Positions 9,605 through 19,027 of a DNA stretch of 64,000 bases are shown here, piece after piece. Position numbers and translations under genes: made by a program. The stretch lies in assembly GCF_019635155.1 (NCBI RefSeq), contig NZ_JAHBZY010000016.1:1-64000 (forward strand), written 5' to 3'. This DNA comes from Nitrosomonas sp. (lineage in GTDB: Bacteria; Pseudomonadota; Gammaproteobacteria; Burkholderiales; Nitrosomonadaceae). Within the stretch, counting starts at the first letter, position 1. The number at the start of each line of letters is the position of its first letter. The notes beneath the pieces were generated by a model. The model worked only from the letters and a program-made list of their open reading frames with translations. It was not told the DNA's origin and ran no database searches.

Positions 9605-10705
9605 TTATTGAATCCGTTGATAACATCCTCCCGGTAAACTGCTAACCCGGCCATCAAGCTCAAGCGTCAATAGCATGGCTGATACAACTTCAGCCGTCAA
9701 GCCGCTGCGTGCGCACAAGGTGTCAATGTCAACGGTATCATAACCAAGGTGTTCAAGTAATACCGTATCTCCGGACGATTCTACTGGATCGGGTGTTTTT
9801 CTTCCGATGTTATTTCCATCGCGAACCACTGCAAGAAAATTTAATTCGTCCAGAATGTCCTGGGTATTCTCGACCAGCTTCGCGCCTTGCTTAATTAATG
9901 CGTGACATCCTTTGGAGAGCGGCGAATGGATGGAGCCAGGGATGGCCATTATTTCCCGGCCTTGTTCCAGTGCTTGACGTGCCGTAATCAGAGAGCCGCT
10001 TTGCAAAGCCGCTTCAACGACAAGACAACCCTGGCTCATGCCGCTGATGATACGGTTTCTCCGCGGAAAATTTCTGCCTATCGCAGGCGTGCCCAATGGA
10101 AATTCTGAGATCAATGCGCCTTCCTTTGCCAATCTGTGAGCGAGCGGGTGGTTTTTTGCCGGATAAACAATATCCAATCCGGTGCCGACGACTGCGATAC
10201 TGGCCGCTGTACCGCGTAAACCGCCTTGATGGGCGGCTGTGTCAATGCCTAAAGCCATGCCGCTGATAATGCAAAGTCCGGCGTTGCTGCTTGCTTCAGA
10301 AAACGCTTCTGCATTCGATAAACCTTGTGGTGTTGCGTTACGGCTACCCACCACCGCTAAGGCCGGGAACTGCAATAATTCTCGCCTGCCTTTAAAGTAC
10401 AGCAACGGGGGCGGATCCGTGATATTCAGTAACTGTGATGGATAATCCGTATCGGCCAGGGTGATGATTGCATTAGTCGGATCTTCCAGCCATTTCAGGA
10501 CATCGGTTATCTTATTGCGATCAGCGCCTTGCTTAATGCGTGCTGCAATGGTTTTTTTTACAAGACGTTCTAACGCAATAATAGGCGCTGAAAGTATTGC
10601 GGCAGGATTGCCAAAAGCAACCAGAAGTCTCCGAATGGATTCTCCACCGACCCCATCAATCAGAGTCAAGCTTAACCATGATTCGATATCTGCTGCCTGT
10701 TTCAT
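9605..10705 (-). CDS. dprA: DNA-processing protein DprA (Smf)
   Basis: DprA binds incoming single-stranded DNA during natural transformation and loads RecA. The 366-residue protein has an N-terminal helix-hairpin region (GVGGESIRRLLVAFGNP), a Rossmann-like core beginning ALAVVGSRNATPQG (about residues 113-126), ISGMALGIDTAAHQGGL, the GREIMAIPGSI motif and a C-terminal winged-helix-like domain (DTLCARSGLTAEVVSAMLLT). It is 11 bp downstream of the LysM gene, so probably in the same transcript. Presence of dprA does not by itself show competence. Confidence 0.95.
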   Translation of the reverse strand: MKQAADIESWLSLTLIDGVGGESIRRLLVAFGNPAAILSAPIIALERLVKKTIAARIKQGADRNKITDVLKWLEDPTNAIITLADTDYPSQLLNITDPPPLLYFKGRRELLQFPALAVVGSRNATPQGLSNAEAFSEASSNAGLCIISGMALGIDTAAHQGGLRGTAASIAVVGTGLDIVYPAKNHPLAHRLAKEGALISEFPLGTPAIGRNFPRRNRIISGMSQGCLVVEAALQSGSLITARQALEQGREIMAIPGSIHSPLSKGCHALIKQGAKLVENTQDILDELNFLAVVRDGNNIGRKTPDPVESSGDTVLLEHLGYDTVDIDTLCARSGLTAEVVSAMLLTLELDGRVSSLPGGCYQRIQ

Positions 10706-10716
10706 GATGGGTAACT

Positions 10717-11751
10717 TCAGGGAGTTCTAACGGCATCCAATATTCTGATGGGCTGTGTGCTTTGTACGACTAAAGCATAAGCGACTTTATCGAAGACACG
10801 GAAAACAAATACCAATCCAGCTCTTTCATCCGGTAATTGAAGTGTTTCTCCTCTAAGAGATTTAGCTTGATTTTTTTGATAAATAGCAAGTACATGTCCC
10901 ATTTCCAGGCCGTGCGATTCGCCTTTATTTAAGGTAACGATGTCGCCTCGCCCGATTTCGGTAACACCACCATACACCGAGATAATTCTTCCTTTAATCA
11001 TGAAGTCCGGTGCATGTGGTACATAGTTGTTGTATATCGTGTCGGGTGCAGGAACCAAGCGATCGCCTTTCAGGATTTCTTCCGCGGCACGAGTGATTGT
11101 CATCGTGCTGATAGTGTCGAAAACCTCGACTTTGGCATTTCCCAGATAAATCGCTTCATATCCGAGAATCAACCCTTTCTGATCGGGGTCTTTTAATGCT
11201 TTTCCGGGGCGGAAAACTTGCCATGTCATACCTTTATCTTTAGGAAGTCCATGGATGTAGGCTTTACTGCCAGTCGTTAAAGCGAGATGGCCTTCACTTG
11301 CACTCAACACATAGGGTGCATTGGTAAGACTGTCTTTTTCTATGACGAGAGGTTGGCTCAAAAAAGGCTCAATGGCGGTTGCCGGGATACTGGAAATCGC
11401 GGCTGTACTCGACTGTTCGTTACGTATTCTTGGAGAAAGTTTTACGGTTCTGATACCTTCGGCATCTTCTGCAAGGCGTAATCGAGCTCCCGAAAGTGTT
11501 GTTTCTAAGAGAATGATGTCGCCGGGGTAGATTTTGTGCGGATTTTTTACTTGTTCACGATTAAAACCCCAGACCTCGGGCCAGCGCCAAGGGTCTTTAA
11601 GAAATTTCGAGGCGATACTCCACAGAGTATCGCCGGGCACAACAACATATCGACTGGGTGAATCGTTGCGCAGAATGATATCGTTCGCGTTTGCAGTAGC
11701 GATATTAAGCAAGTTTAGAAGAAAAATCGTAGCTATAATAAGCTTTTGCAT
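10717..11751 (-). CDS. LysM-domain exported peptidoglycan-binding protein
   Basis: The chosen start (11751) gives MQKLIIATIFLLNLLNIATANAND, a clear signal peptide; an upstream Met at 11796 in the same frame would bury it. The mature protein starts with one LysM domain, YVVVPGDTLWSIASKFLKDP to HKIYPGDII, so it is likely to bind cell-wall glycan in the periplasm. The remaining roughly 250 residues contain small beta-rich repeats (GRGDIVTLNKGESHGLEMGHVLAIY) but no catalytic motif. Linkage to dprA and divergent position from def is common in Betaproteobacteria. The exact role is unknown. Confidence 0.88.
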   Translation of the reverse strand: MQKLIIATIFLLNLLNIATANANDIILRNDSPSRYVVVPGDTLWSIASKFLKDPWRWPEVWGFNREQVKNPHKIYPGDIILLETTLSGARLRLAEDAEGIRTVKLSPRIRNEQSSTAAISSIPATAIEPFLSQPLVIEKDSLTNAPYVLSASEGHLALTTGSKAYIHGLPKDKGMTWQVFRPGKALKDPDQKGLILGYEAIYLGNAKVEVFDTISTMTITRAAEEILKGDRLVPAPDTIYNNYVPHAPDFMIKGRIISVYGGVTEIGRGDIVTLNKGESHGLEMGHVLAIYQKNQAKSLRGETLQLPDERAGLVFVFRVFDKVAYALVVQSTQPIRILDAVRTP

Positions 11752-11846
11752 GGATGATCCCGGTGGCTGGTTTAAAGGGTGCAGAATAACCCGCAAATGA
11801 TACGGTCTAAATGTATAACTGAGTTTACTGAACTATACAATTTTTT

Positions 11847-12350
11847 ATGGCTATTCTTAAAATATTACAATATCCCGACGACAGGCTGCATAAAAAAGCA
11901 GTTCCCGTTACACGAGTTACTGACAAGACCCGTTTGCTTATCAACGATATGACGGAAACGATGTATGCTGCACCCGGTATAGGATTGGCGGCTACACAAG
12001 TAGACGTGCATGAACAAGTCATTGTGATAGACGTCTCAGAAAATAGAGATCAATTATTAGTGTTGATTAATCCTGAAATTATTGCAAGCAGCGGTTTTTC
12101 GGATTATGAGGAAGGCTGCCTGTCGGTTCCGGGGATTTATGGCAAAGTAAATCGCGCTGAATCGGTGACTGTCAGGGCTCTAAATACGCAAAACGAATCG
12201 TTCGTTTTGGAAGCGGATGGCTTGCTGGCGGTATGTATTCAGCATGAGATGGATCATTTGGCGGGAAAAGTGTTTGTTGAGTACTGGTCAAGACTTAAGC
12301 AGACACGGACATTGGCGAAATTGAAGAAAAAACAGCGTAGCACGATGTAA
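11847..12350 (+). CDS. def: Peptide deformylase
   Basis: This enzyme removes the N-formyl group from nascent proteins. The 167-residue protein has all three family motifs: GIGLAATQV (about residues 44-52), EGCLSVPG with metal-ligand Cys91, and QHEMDHLAG with metal ligands His133 and His137 and catalytic Glu134. It heads the rightward group def-fmt-rsmB, diverging from the LysM-dprA genes, so formylation and deformylation functions are adjacent. Confidence 0.97.
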   Translation: MAILKILQYPDDRLHKKAVPVTRVTDKTRLLINDMTETMYAAPGIGLAATQVDVHEQVIVIDVSENRDQLLVLINPEIIASSGFSDYEEGCLSVPGIYGKVNRAESVTVRALNTQNESFVLEADGLLAVCIQHEMDHLAGKVFVEYWSRLKQTRTLAKLKKKQRSTM

Positions 12351-12468
12351 CAGCATATTCACAGAAAACGAGCCAAAATTTCTCGTTAACGTTTAATGTG
12401 ATCGATCACGTTCTCTACTGTAACAACGCAACTCCGGCTATCTCGCTATCAAGTTATTTTTTGTGAAT

Positions 12469-13425
12469 ATGAAAATCATCTTTGCTGGAACCCCTATATT
12501 TGCTGCTGCAGCATTGGATGCACTGATTCATGCGGGCCATGAAATTGTGATGGTATTAACGCAACCGGATCGGCCCGCGGGCAGAGGCATGCAAATGACC
12601 GCAAGTGCTGTTAAGCAGCTTGCGCAGCAACATCATCTTCCGGTGTTGCAACCTCCATCGCTTAAAAGCGACGAGATACAAATGCAATTGCAATCCATGA
12701 ACGCGGATGTCATGGTAGTGGCGGCCTATGGATTGATTTTGCCACAAGCGGTTCTTGATATTCCTCGATTGGGTTGCTTGAATATTCATGCATCCCTATT
12801 GCCGCGCTGGAGAGGTGCTGCACCGATTCAGCGAGCTATTTTGGCGGGTGATCATGAAACCGGTATTACCATTATGCAAATGGATGCAGGGCTCGATACC
12901 GGCGACATGTTATTGAAACACGCAATTGCAATTGCGCCGGACGATACCACGCAGTCTCTCCACGATAAATTAAGCTTGGCGGGCGGGCGGAGCATCGTCG
13001 AAACTTTGCAATTGCTGCAGCAATGCAAACTGACACCTATTCCTCAAGATGAGAGCCAAGCGAGCTATGCAGCTAAGATTGTCAAATCCGAAGCGGAAAT
13101 CGATTGGTGCCAAACAGCGCAACAAGCCGGTCGAATGGTACGCGCGTTTAATCCAAGTCCCGGTGCGTATACTTTTTTTCGAAACAATCTTTTGAAAATT
13201 TGGCAAGCTTCAGTAATCCTTGAAGGAACAGGCAGACCGGGTGAGATTGTCGCATTAGGTGCGGACGGCATCGTGGTGGCTTGCGGCTCGGGTTTGCTGC
13301 GAATAGAAATAGTGCAGAAATCCGGTGGCAAAAGGATCGCCGCCGCAGACTTTCTTGCGGGCAACCAGGTGATACCGGGTGAGTATCTGATTACCACCGG
13401 TTGCTCCGTATCCGCGCATGATTAA
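12469..13425 (+). CDS. fmt: Methionyl-tRNA formyltransferase
   Basis: The enzyme formylates Met-tRNAfMet with 10-formyl-THF for translation initiation. From the ATG at 12469 (MKIIFAGTPIFAAAALDAL) it is 318 residues; a GTG two codons upstream is possible but adds only two residues. Motifs seen are the formyl-folate site NIHASLLPRWRGAAPIQRAI with the catalytic His, GITIMQMDAGLDTGDML, and a C-terminal OB-like domain (EIVALGADGIVVACGSGLLR). Its end overlaps the start of rsmB by 8 bases, indicating translational coupling. Confidence 0.96.
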   Translation: MKIIFAGTPIFAAAALDALIHAGHEIVMVLTQPDRPAGRGMQMTASAVKQLAQQHHLPVLQPPSLKSDEIQMQLQSMNADVMVVAAYGLILPQAVLDIPRLGCLNIHASLLPRWRGAAPIQRAILAGDHETGITIMQMDAGLDTGDMLLKHAIAIAPDDTTQSLHDKLSLAGGRSIVETLQLLQQCKLTPIPQDESQASYAAKIVKSEAEIDWCQTAQQAGRMVRAFNPSPGAYTFFRNNLLKIWQASVILEGTGRPGEIVALGADGIVVACGSGLLRIEIVQKSGGKRIAAADFLAGNQVIPGEYLITTGCSVSAHD

Positions 13426-14695
13426 AACGCAACTGGCTGCAGCATCCGTCGTTGGCAAGGTATTGTCCGGGGCGAGTCTGACGGATAGCTTGCTGAATCT
13501 CTGGCGTGCTGACCCAACATTATCAAGACAACAAAAAGGTGCCATTCAGGATTTCAGTTATGGTGTGCTGCGTTTTTACGGGCAGTTGCAGGCTATCCTA
13601 AATCGTTTGCTAAAAAAACCACTTCATGATAAATGTTTAATCCATCTTTTATTGGTCAGTTTATATCAGTTGCATTACAGCAAGGCGCAACCTTATGTCA
13701 TCGTTGACCAAGCGGTTTCGGCTTCACGGCATCTAGCTGCGGGAAAAGGGATGCAAGGATTGGTGAATGCGGTGCTGCGTAATTTTATCCGGCAACGGGA
13801 GTACTTGGTGGCACAAGCGGCGGCAGGCGATATCGGACGTTATTCGCACCCGCAATGGTGGATCGACAAATTACGCCAGCAGTATCCCCATAACTTTCAG
13901 GCTATTTTGGAGGCTAGTAATCAACGTCCGCCCATGACTCTGAGGGTCAATCAGCGCAAAATTCCGGCAACGGAGTATTGTCAGCTGTTGGTGGAAAATG
14001 CGATACCGGCGCAATGGCTTGGATCCAATACTTTACTATTGGAGCGGCCATTAGTGGTGGAGCAATTACCTGGTTTTGCGGAAGGTTGGGTGAGTATTCA
14101 GGACGCCGGCGCTCAGTTAGCGGCATCGTTCCTGGATATAAAAGATGGAATGCGAGTGCTGGATGCTTGCGCCGCTCCCGGAGGAAAGAGCATGCATCTG
14201 CTTGAATCGGCGAATATATTACTAACGATTCTGGACAATGATTCCTCAAGGCTTGAACAGGTTCGGCAGAATCTTGACCGTTTGCAGTTGACAGCTGAGC
14301 ATTTAGTCTGTGGAGACGCTGCAAATCCGAATGCCTGGTGGGATGGGCGGCGATACGACCGGATATTGGCGGATGTGCCATGTTCCGCATCGGGTGTTGT
14401 GCGTCGTCATCCGGATATCAAATGGTTGCGCCGGGAAAATGATCTGGCCAAGTTTGCAAGAATGCAACAATCGATTTTGAATGCGTTGTGGAAAATTTTA
14501 AATAAGGATGGTAAGTTGCTTTATGTAACCTGCTCAATTTTTACTGAAGAAAATGCCATGCAGATCGAGAGGTTTCTTGAGTCTCATTCTGATGCGCGGC
14601 GGCTACCGTTAAATGATGAAACTCTAGTCAATGGCCAATTGTTACCTAATATTCGACATGATGGTTTTTTTTATGCGTTGCTGCAAAAAAACTGA
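13418..14695 (+). CDS. rsmB: 16S rRNA m5C967 methyltransferase
   Basis: RsmB methylates C967 of 16S rRNA. The 425-residue protein has an N-terminal NusB-like RNA-binding domain (about residues 1-135, including QQKGAIQDFSYGVLR) and a Rossmann methyltransferase domain. That domain carries VLDACAAPGGKSMHLLE for SAM binding, the first catalytic Cys in ADVPCSASGVVRRHPDIKW and the second in YVTCSIFTEENAMQIERFL. It overlaps fmt and precedes the DUF4390 gene by 19 bp, as in related genomes. Confidence 0.95.
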   Translation: MIKTQLAAASVVGKVLSGASLTDSLLNLWRADPTLSRQQKGAIQDFSYGVLRFYGQLQAILNRLLKKPLHDKCLIHLLLVSLYQLHYSKAQPYVIVDQAVSASRHLAAGKGMQGLVNAVLRNFIRQREYLVAQAAAGDIGRYSHPQWWIDKLRQQYPHNFQAILEASNQRPPMTLRVNQRKIPATEYCQLLVENAIPAQWLGSNTLLLERPLVVEQLPGFAEGWVSIQDAGAQLAASFLDIKDGMRVLDACAAPGGKSMHLLESANILLTILDNDSSRLEQVRQNLDRLQLTAEHLVCGDAANPNAWWDGRRYDRILADVPCSASGVVRRHPDIKWLRRENDLAKFARMQQSILNALWKILNKDGKLLYVTCSIFTEENAMQIERFLESHSDARRLPLNDETLVNGQLLPNIRHDGFFYALLQKN

Positions 14696-14714
14696 TGCTT
14701 GCCTAAAGAGGAGG

Positions 14715-15299
14715 ATGTCACATATTGTTTGGCTGTTAATGCCATTGTTGCTGATACTTCCGATGACCGTGGTTCAAGCGGAAGGCATCCAAATCAAATC
14801 CTTCAGCTTGGTGGCGACTGACAAGGGTTATGAAATGGGTTTTGACTCTGAAATTATGTTGAATGCGACTTTGGAACAAGCGCTCGAGAAAGGCATTGTG
14901 CTTTATTTTGTGACGAAATTCAGTTTGATTGACTCCCGCTGGTATTGGTTGAATGATGAAGTTGCGCGCAGTAAGTATCGAGTGGGACTGCGTTATTACG
15001 CACTGACACGGCAATATCATCTAAATACCCCTTTACTTTCGCATAGTTATAACTCATTGAGAGAAGCTTTACAGGCATTGGGACAATTGCGGGCTTATCC
15101 GGTCGATGTTAAATCAGAATTGAAATGGGATGCGGATTATTTTGCATCGTTACGAATATGGCTTGACTTGACGCGCATGCCTAAACCATTCCAGGTTGAA
15201 GCGCTTGGATCCAATCAATGGAATTTGAGTTCTGAAAAATTGGAATGGCGTATGAAGCTACCGGCCCCGGAGCAGCCTTTTTACTTAAAGGTTCAGTAA
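14715..15299 (+). CDS. DUF4390 exported protein
   Basis: The start at 14715 is supported by a strong AAAGAGGAGG site ending 1 base before the ATG region and by the resulting signal peptide (MSHIVWLLMPLLLILPMTVVQA); an in-frame Met at 14631 lies inside rsmB and is rejected. The 194-residue product contains GFDSEIMLNATLEQALEKGI and a YYALTRQYHL strand, typical of DUF4390. The family has no defined function but is nearly always found between rsmB and ntrY, as here. Its stop codon overlaps the next start in TAATG. Confidence 0.82.
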   Translation: MSHIVWLLMPLLLILPMTVVQAEGIQIKSFSLVATDKGYEMGFDSEIMLNATLEQALEKGIVLYFVTKFSLIDSRWYWLNDEVARSKYRVGLRYYALTRQYHLNTPLLSHSYNSLREALQALGQLRAYPVDVKSELKWDADYFASLRIWLDLTRMPKPFQVEALGSNQWNLSSEKLEWRMKLPAPEQPFYLKVQ

Positions 15300-17479
15300 T
15301 GAAATACGTGCTGATTGTGGGAGCAGGACTCGGAGCCGTAATGCTTTTCCTGTTAGCCACAGCCGGCGCCAATACCGAGTTTTTTGAGCGGAAATACCGC
15401 TTATTGCTGGGCATAAATATCGCATTTGTATTATTTCTCATGGTGATCGTGGGATTTTTGTTATGGCGGTTTAGGCGAAGGCTTAAGTCGGGGGTTTTCG
15501 GTTCCAGATTGGCGCTTCGTTTAATGCTGATTTTCTCACTGATGGCGATACTTCCCGGTGCTTTGGTTTATACCGTATCAGTTCAATTTCTCGAGAAGAG
15601 CATCGAGTCCTGGTTCGATGTTAAAGTTGATCGTGCATTGGAAGGCGGTTTGAATCTTGGACATACCATGCTCGAGAACTTACTGGCCGAGCTAAAAAAG
15701 AAAGCGCAAGCAACGGCATTGGCTTTGACCGAATCTTCCAATTCATCGCTGTTGGTGCTGAACGAGCTATTATTGCAATCGCAGGTGGAGGAAGCTACGT
15801 TGTTCAATCAGGACGGCAAGGTAATCGCTTTTTCCAGTGACAGCAATTCGGCATTGTTTCCGGATGTGCCCAGTGCAGCGGTTATGCGCCATATCAGAAT
15901 TCAGAAAGCTTATAGTGCAATTGAATCAGTACCCGATAAGGGTTTGTATCTTCGTGTTGTTTCTCCGGTGAATGTATTGAGTCTGGAAGAAGATATCCGG
16001 ATGCTGCAGTTGTTACAGCCAGTGCCGCGGCAATTAGCCAAGGATGCTGAACGTGTGCAAGCAGGTTATCAGGACTATCAAGAGCTTTCTTTATCCCGGC
16101 AAGGGTTAACCCGATTGTATAGTGTTACGTTGACGCTGGCGTTGTTGCTATCTTTGTTCTCGGCATTAGCGTCAGCATCGCTGTTAAGTGAGAAGTTAAG
16201 TTCACCGCTTGGCATGCTGGCGGAAGGTACGCGCGCGATCGCGCAAGGCGATTATAGTCGCCGTCATCTGGTTCAAAGTAGCGATGAACTGGGTGTGCTG
16301 ACGGAATCGTTTAACCTGATGACGCAACAACTCGAGGAAGCGCGAGCAGCGGCGCAGCATAACCAGCACGCGGTTGAAAGCGCGCGTGCGCATTTGGAAA
16401 GCATTCTGGCAAATCTCTCTTCCGGGGTATTGGTGTTTGATGAGCAATTGATTTTGTCAAAAGCGAATCGAAGCGCGGAAAAAATATTGCAAGTGCCTTT
16501 AATCAGTCTGGATGGTTCGATTATCGAAGGATGTGTTGGTAAAGAACCGCGGCTTGATGCGCTGGTTGCGGAAATCAGGGAAGGATTTAATTCCGAAGAA
16601 CTAGGTGTTTGGCAGCGACAGCTAACGCGCTCAGACGATGGCAACAATCAGGTTTTGCTTCTAAGAGGTACTCGATTACCCAAGATATCGGGCGGCGGCG
16701 GTGTGGTGGTTTTTGATGACATTACCAATCTGCTGCAAGTGCAGCGTGCTGTCGCTTGGGGAGAAGTGGCCCGCCGGCTCGCTCACGAAATTAAGAATCC
16801 TTTAACGCCGATTCAGCTTTCCGCCGAGCGGGTACAGCATAAATTGATTCATAAACTCAGCGAGGAAGATGCGAAAATACTGAGCCGTTCTACTGAGACG
16901 ATCGTCAATCAAGTAGAAGCACTCAAAAGGATGGTCAATGAGTTTAGCCAGTATGCACGTGTTCCTGAACTGGAGTTGCGTCAGCTTGATTTCAATCGGC
17001 TTGTGCGGGAAGTGTTATCGCTCTATGAAACCGCGAGTATGGCCTCGGAAAATAGTAGGCATATACAGATTAAGCAAGAGCTGACCGAAGACTTGCCGGC
17101 GGTTAAAGGGGATTCGGCGCAGTTGCGGCAAGTGCTGCATAATTTATTGCAGAACGCGCAAGATGCATTGCTTGATGCGCCGGAGCCATTGATAACAGTG
17201 AGAACTGAAATGGTGCACGGCGGGGTGCAATTAAGCGTGCGGGATAACGGCTGTGGTTTTTCCGATGAAATCAAAGCCCGGGTATTTGAGCCCTATGTAA
17301 CCACTAAGCCTAAGGGAACCGGCTTGGGGTTACCGATCATTAAGAAAATCGTTGAGGAGCATGAGGGATTGATTCATATTGAAAACATCAAACCGCACGG
17401 TGCGCAGATTTCAATTATTCTACCAACGGTAGAAAAAAACCAAGTAATTGGAAACAATAATAAATTGGCGCATGGTTAG
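15299..17479 (+). CDS. ntrY: NtrY-type membrane sensor histidine kinase
   Basis: The ATG at 15299 overlaps the previous stop, giving 726 residues; a longer frame starting at 15245 lies inside the upstream gene. Three or four N-terminal membrane segments flank a periplasmic region, followed by a further segment (near residue 290), a HAMP domain, a PAS-like domain (LESILANLSSGVLVFDEQ), and the kinase core. The phospho-acceptor His is in ARRLAHEIKNPLTPIQLSAE, the N-box in LLQNAQDALLD, and G boxes in VRDNGCGF and GTGLGLPI. Nitrogen- or redox-linked signals are reported for NtrY relatives; the signal here is unknown. Partner is the adjacent NtrX. Confidence 0.9.
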   Translation: MKYVLIVGAGLGAVMLFLLATAGANTEFFERKYRLLLGINIAFVLFLMVIVGFLLWRFRRRLKSGVFGSRLALRLMLIFSLMAILPGALVYTVSVQFLEKSIESWFDVKVDRALEGGLNLGHTMLENLLAELKKKAQATALALTESSNSSLLVLNELLLQSQVEEATLFNQDGKVIAFSSDSNSALFPDVPSAAVMRHIRIQKAYSAIESVPDKGLYLRVVSPVNVLSLEEDIRMLQLLQPVPRQLAKDAERVQAGYQDYQELSLSRQGLTRLYSVTLTLALLLSLFSALASASLLSEKLSSPLGMLAEGTRAIAQGDYSRRHLVQSSDELGVLTESFNLMTQQLEEARAAAQHNQHAVESARAHLESILANLSSGVLVFDEQLILSKANRSAEKILQVPLISLDGSIIEGCVGKEPRLDALVAEIREGFNSEELGVWQRQLTRSDDGNNQVLLLRGTRLPKISGGGGVVVFDDITNLLQVQRAVAWGEVARRLAHEIKNPLTPIQLSAERVQHKLIHKLSEEDAKILSRSTETIVNQVEALKRMVNEFSQYARVPELELRQLDFNRLVREVLSLYETASMASENSRHIQIKQELTEDLPAVKGDSAQLRQVLHNLLQNAQDALLDAPEPLITVRTEMVHGGVQLSVRDNGCGFSDEIKARVFEPYVTTKPKGTGLGLPIIKKIVEEHEGLIHIENIKPHGAQISIILPTVEKNQVIGNNNKLAHG

Positions 17480-17627
17480 AAAGAGAATAACTTGCTAGAA
17501 GTAGAAACGATCAATGAGATCATTGCATTCGGGAATTTTCGATACTGAGAATGTGAATTTACGGGTGATCGTGAAATTTGACAGTTAAAGATAAGCTGGT
17601 TAGATTCCGGGTGCGGAGAAATTGTAA

Positions 17628-18890
17628 ATGATAACTAACAATACAATACTGATTGTTGATGACGAAATAGGCATACGCGAACTGTTGTCCGAAATTTTGC
17701 GTGATGAAGGTTACCGGGTGGCATTGGCGGAAAATGCAGAGCAAGCACGGATATGGAGGAGCCAAGCGCGTCCGGATCTGGTGTTATTAGATATATGGAT
17801 GCCCGATACCGATGGTATTACCTTGCTTAAAGAATGGGCGAGTAACGGGTTGCTGACGATGCCGGTGATCATGATGTCGGGACACGGAACCATAGATACC
17901 GCGGTTGAAGCAACGCGGATTGGTGCGTTTGGTTATTTGGAAAAACCGATTCCGCTGCAGAAATTGCTTAGCACCGTCAGTAAAGCATTGCGAGGCGGGC
18001 AAAACAAACAGCAATCGGCGCTTTCCCTTGCCAGTTTGGGTAAAGGGCCTTTGATTGCCGATCTCAGAAAAAGGCTGGAACAAGTTGCCAATTTAAAATC
18101 GCCCGTACTGCTTATGGGAGAACCGGGAGTGGGAGCTGAAATATGCGCCCGGTTTCTACACCGGTCGAATACTCCGTGGGTGGAGCCCGAAACCCTGGCA
18201 TCGCTAGCTGAATCGCCCTTGGATTTATTGGAGCTGGCACGAGGCGGTTTGCTTTTTCTAAAAGACGTCGGTGAAATTAGCAAGCTGGCGCAAAAAGGTC
18301 TGCTGTTAGTGCTGAGCAAACTGGATAAATACAATGTACGGTTAATTTGCGCGACATCTCAGCCGTTGGCGGAGTTGACTGCGCAAGGCGCTTATCATCC
18401 TAAGTTATACGAAGTTTTGAGTAGTTTAAGTATTGGTATTCCTGCGCTGAGAACGCATCGGGAGGATATTCCCGAATTGGCCAGCCAAATTTTATCGCGT
18501 TTCGTGGAATCGGGTGAAGCACCCTCAGCATTGCAGTTTAGTACCGCGGCGCTTAATTGTCTGCGGAATTATGATTGGCCTGGCAATCTGACGCAGCTGA
18601 CGGGTGTGGTGCACTCTTTAGCATTGACATGTTCTGGAGATGAAATTTCGGCGGAAGCTGTGCAACAAGCGATGGTTTTTCCAGAATCATCTTCCACATC
18701 GGTCGCACCTGAAATTCCCTTGGATTTATCACTGCGAGAAGCCCGGGATTTGTTTGAGAAAACATATTTTGAAAGGCTGATTGATCAAGAAAATGGCAAC
18801 ATGACACGTGTTGCTGAGCGTGCCGGACTCGAAAGGACCCATCTGTACCGGAAAATTAAATTGCTGGGCATCAAATTGCGCGGTAATTGA
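17628..18890 (+). CDS. ntrX: NtrX-family response regulator with degenerate AAA+ domain
   Basis: This 420-residue regulator has an intact receiver (DD at 11-12, phospho-acceptor Asp55, Lys106), a central AAA+ region and a C-terminal Fis-type helix-turn-helix (NMTRVAERAGLERTHLYRKI). The central domain departs strongly from sigma-54 activators. The Walker A site reads GEPGVGAE (164-171), with Ala where the nucleotide-binding Lys should be. The Walker B site reads GGLLFLKDVGE, with Lys212 where the metal-binding Asp should be. The segment between them is shortened so that no GAFTGA loop exists. It should therefore not hydrolyse ATP or activate sigma-54 RNA polymerase, and more likely acts as a simple DNA-binding regulator. 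It lies 148 bp after ntrY. Confidence 0.88.
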   Translation: MITNNTILIVDDEIGIRELLSEILRDEGYRVALAENAEQARIWRSQARPDLVLLDIWMPDTDGITLLKEWASNGLLTMPVIMMSGHGTIDTAVEATRIGAFGYLEKPIPLQKLLSTVSKALRGGQNKQQSALSLASLGKGPLIADLRKRLEQVANLKSPVLLMGEPGVGAEICARFLHRSNTPWVEPETLASLAESPLDLLELARGGLLFLKDVGEISKLAQKGLLLVLSKLDKYNVRLICATSQPLAELTAQGAYHPKLYEVLSSLSIGIPALRTHREDIPELASQILSRFVESGEAPSALQFSTAALNCLRNYDWPGNLTQLTGVVHSLALTCSGDEISAEAVQQAMVFPESSSTSVAPEIPLDLSLREARDLFEKTYFERLIDQENGNMTRVAERAGLERTHLYRKIKLLGIKLRGN

Positions 18891-19027
18891 TTCCATCAAG
18901 GAATTAGCCTGTTACACGAATTGCTTTTACGTGTAATTTGCTTGTCGATAGTTGTGATCTCCCCTCTCTTAAGCGATAATACGCGTTTTTTAGATTGTTT
19001 TTTGAAAATATTAGGGAGTTAGCATTG

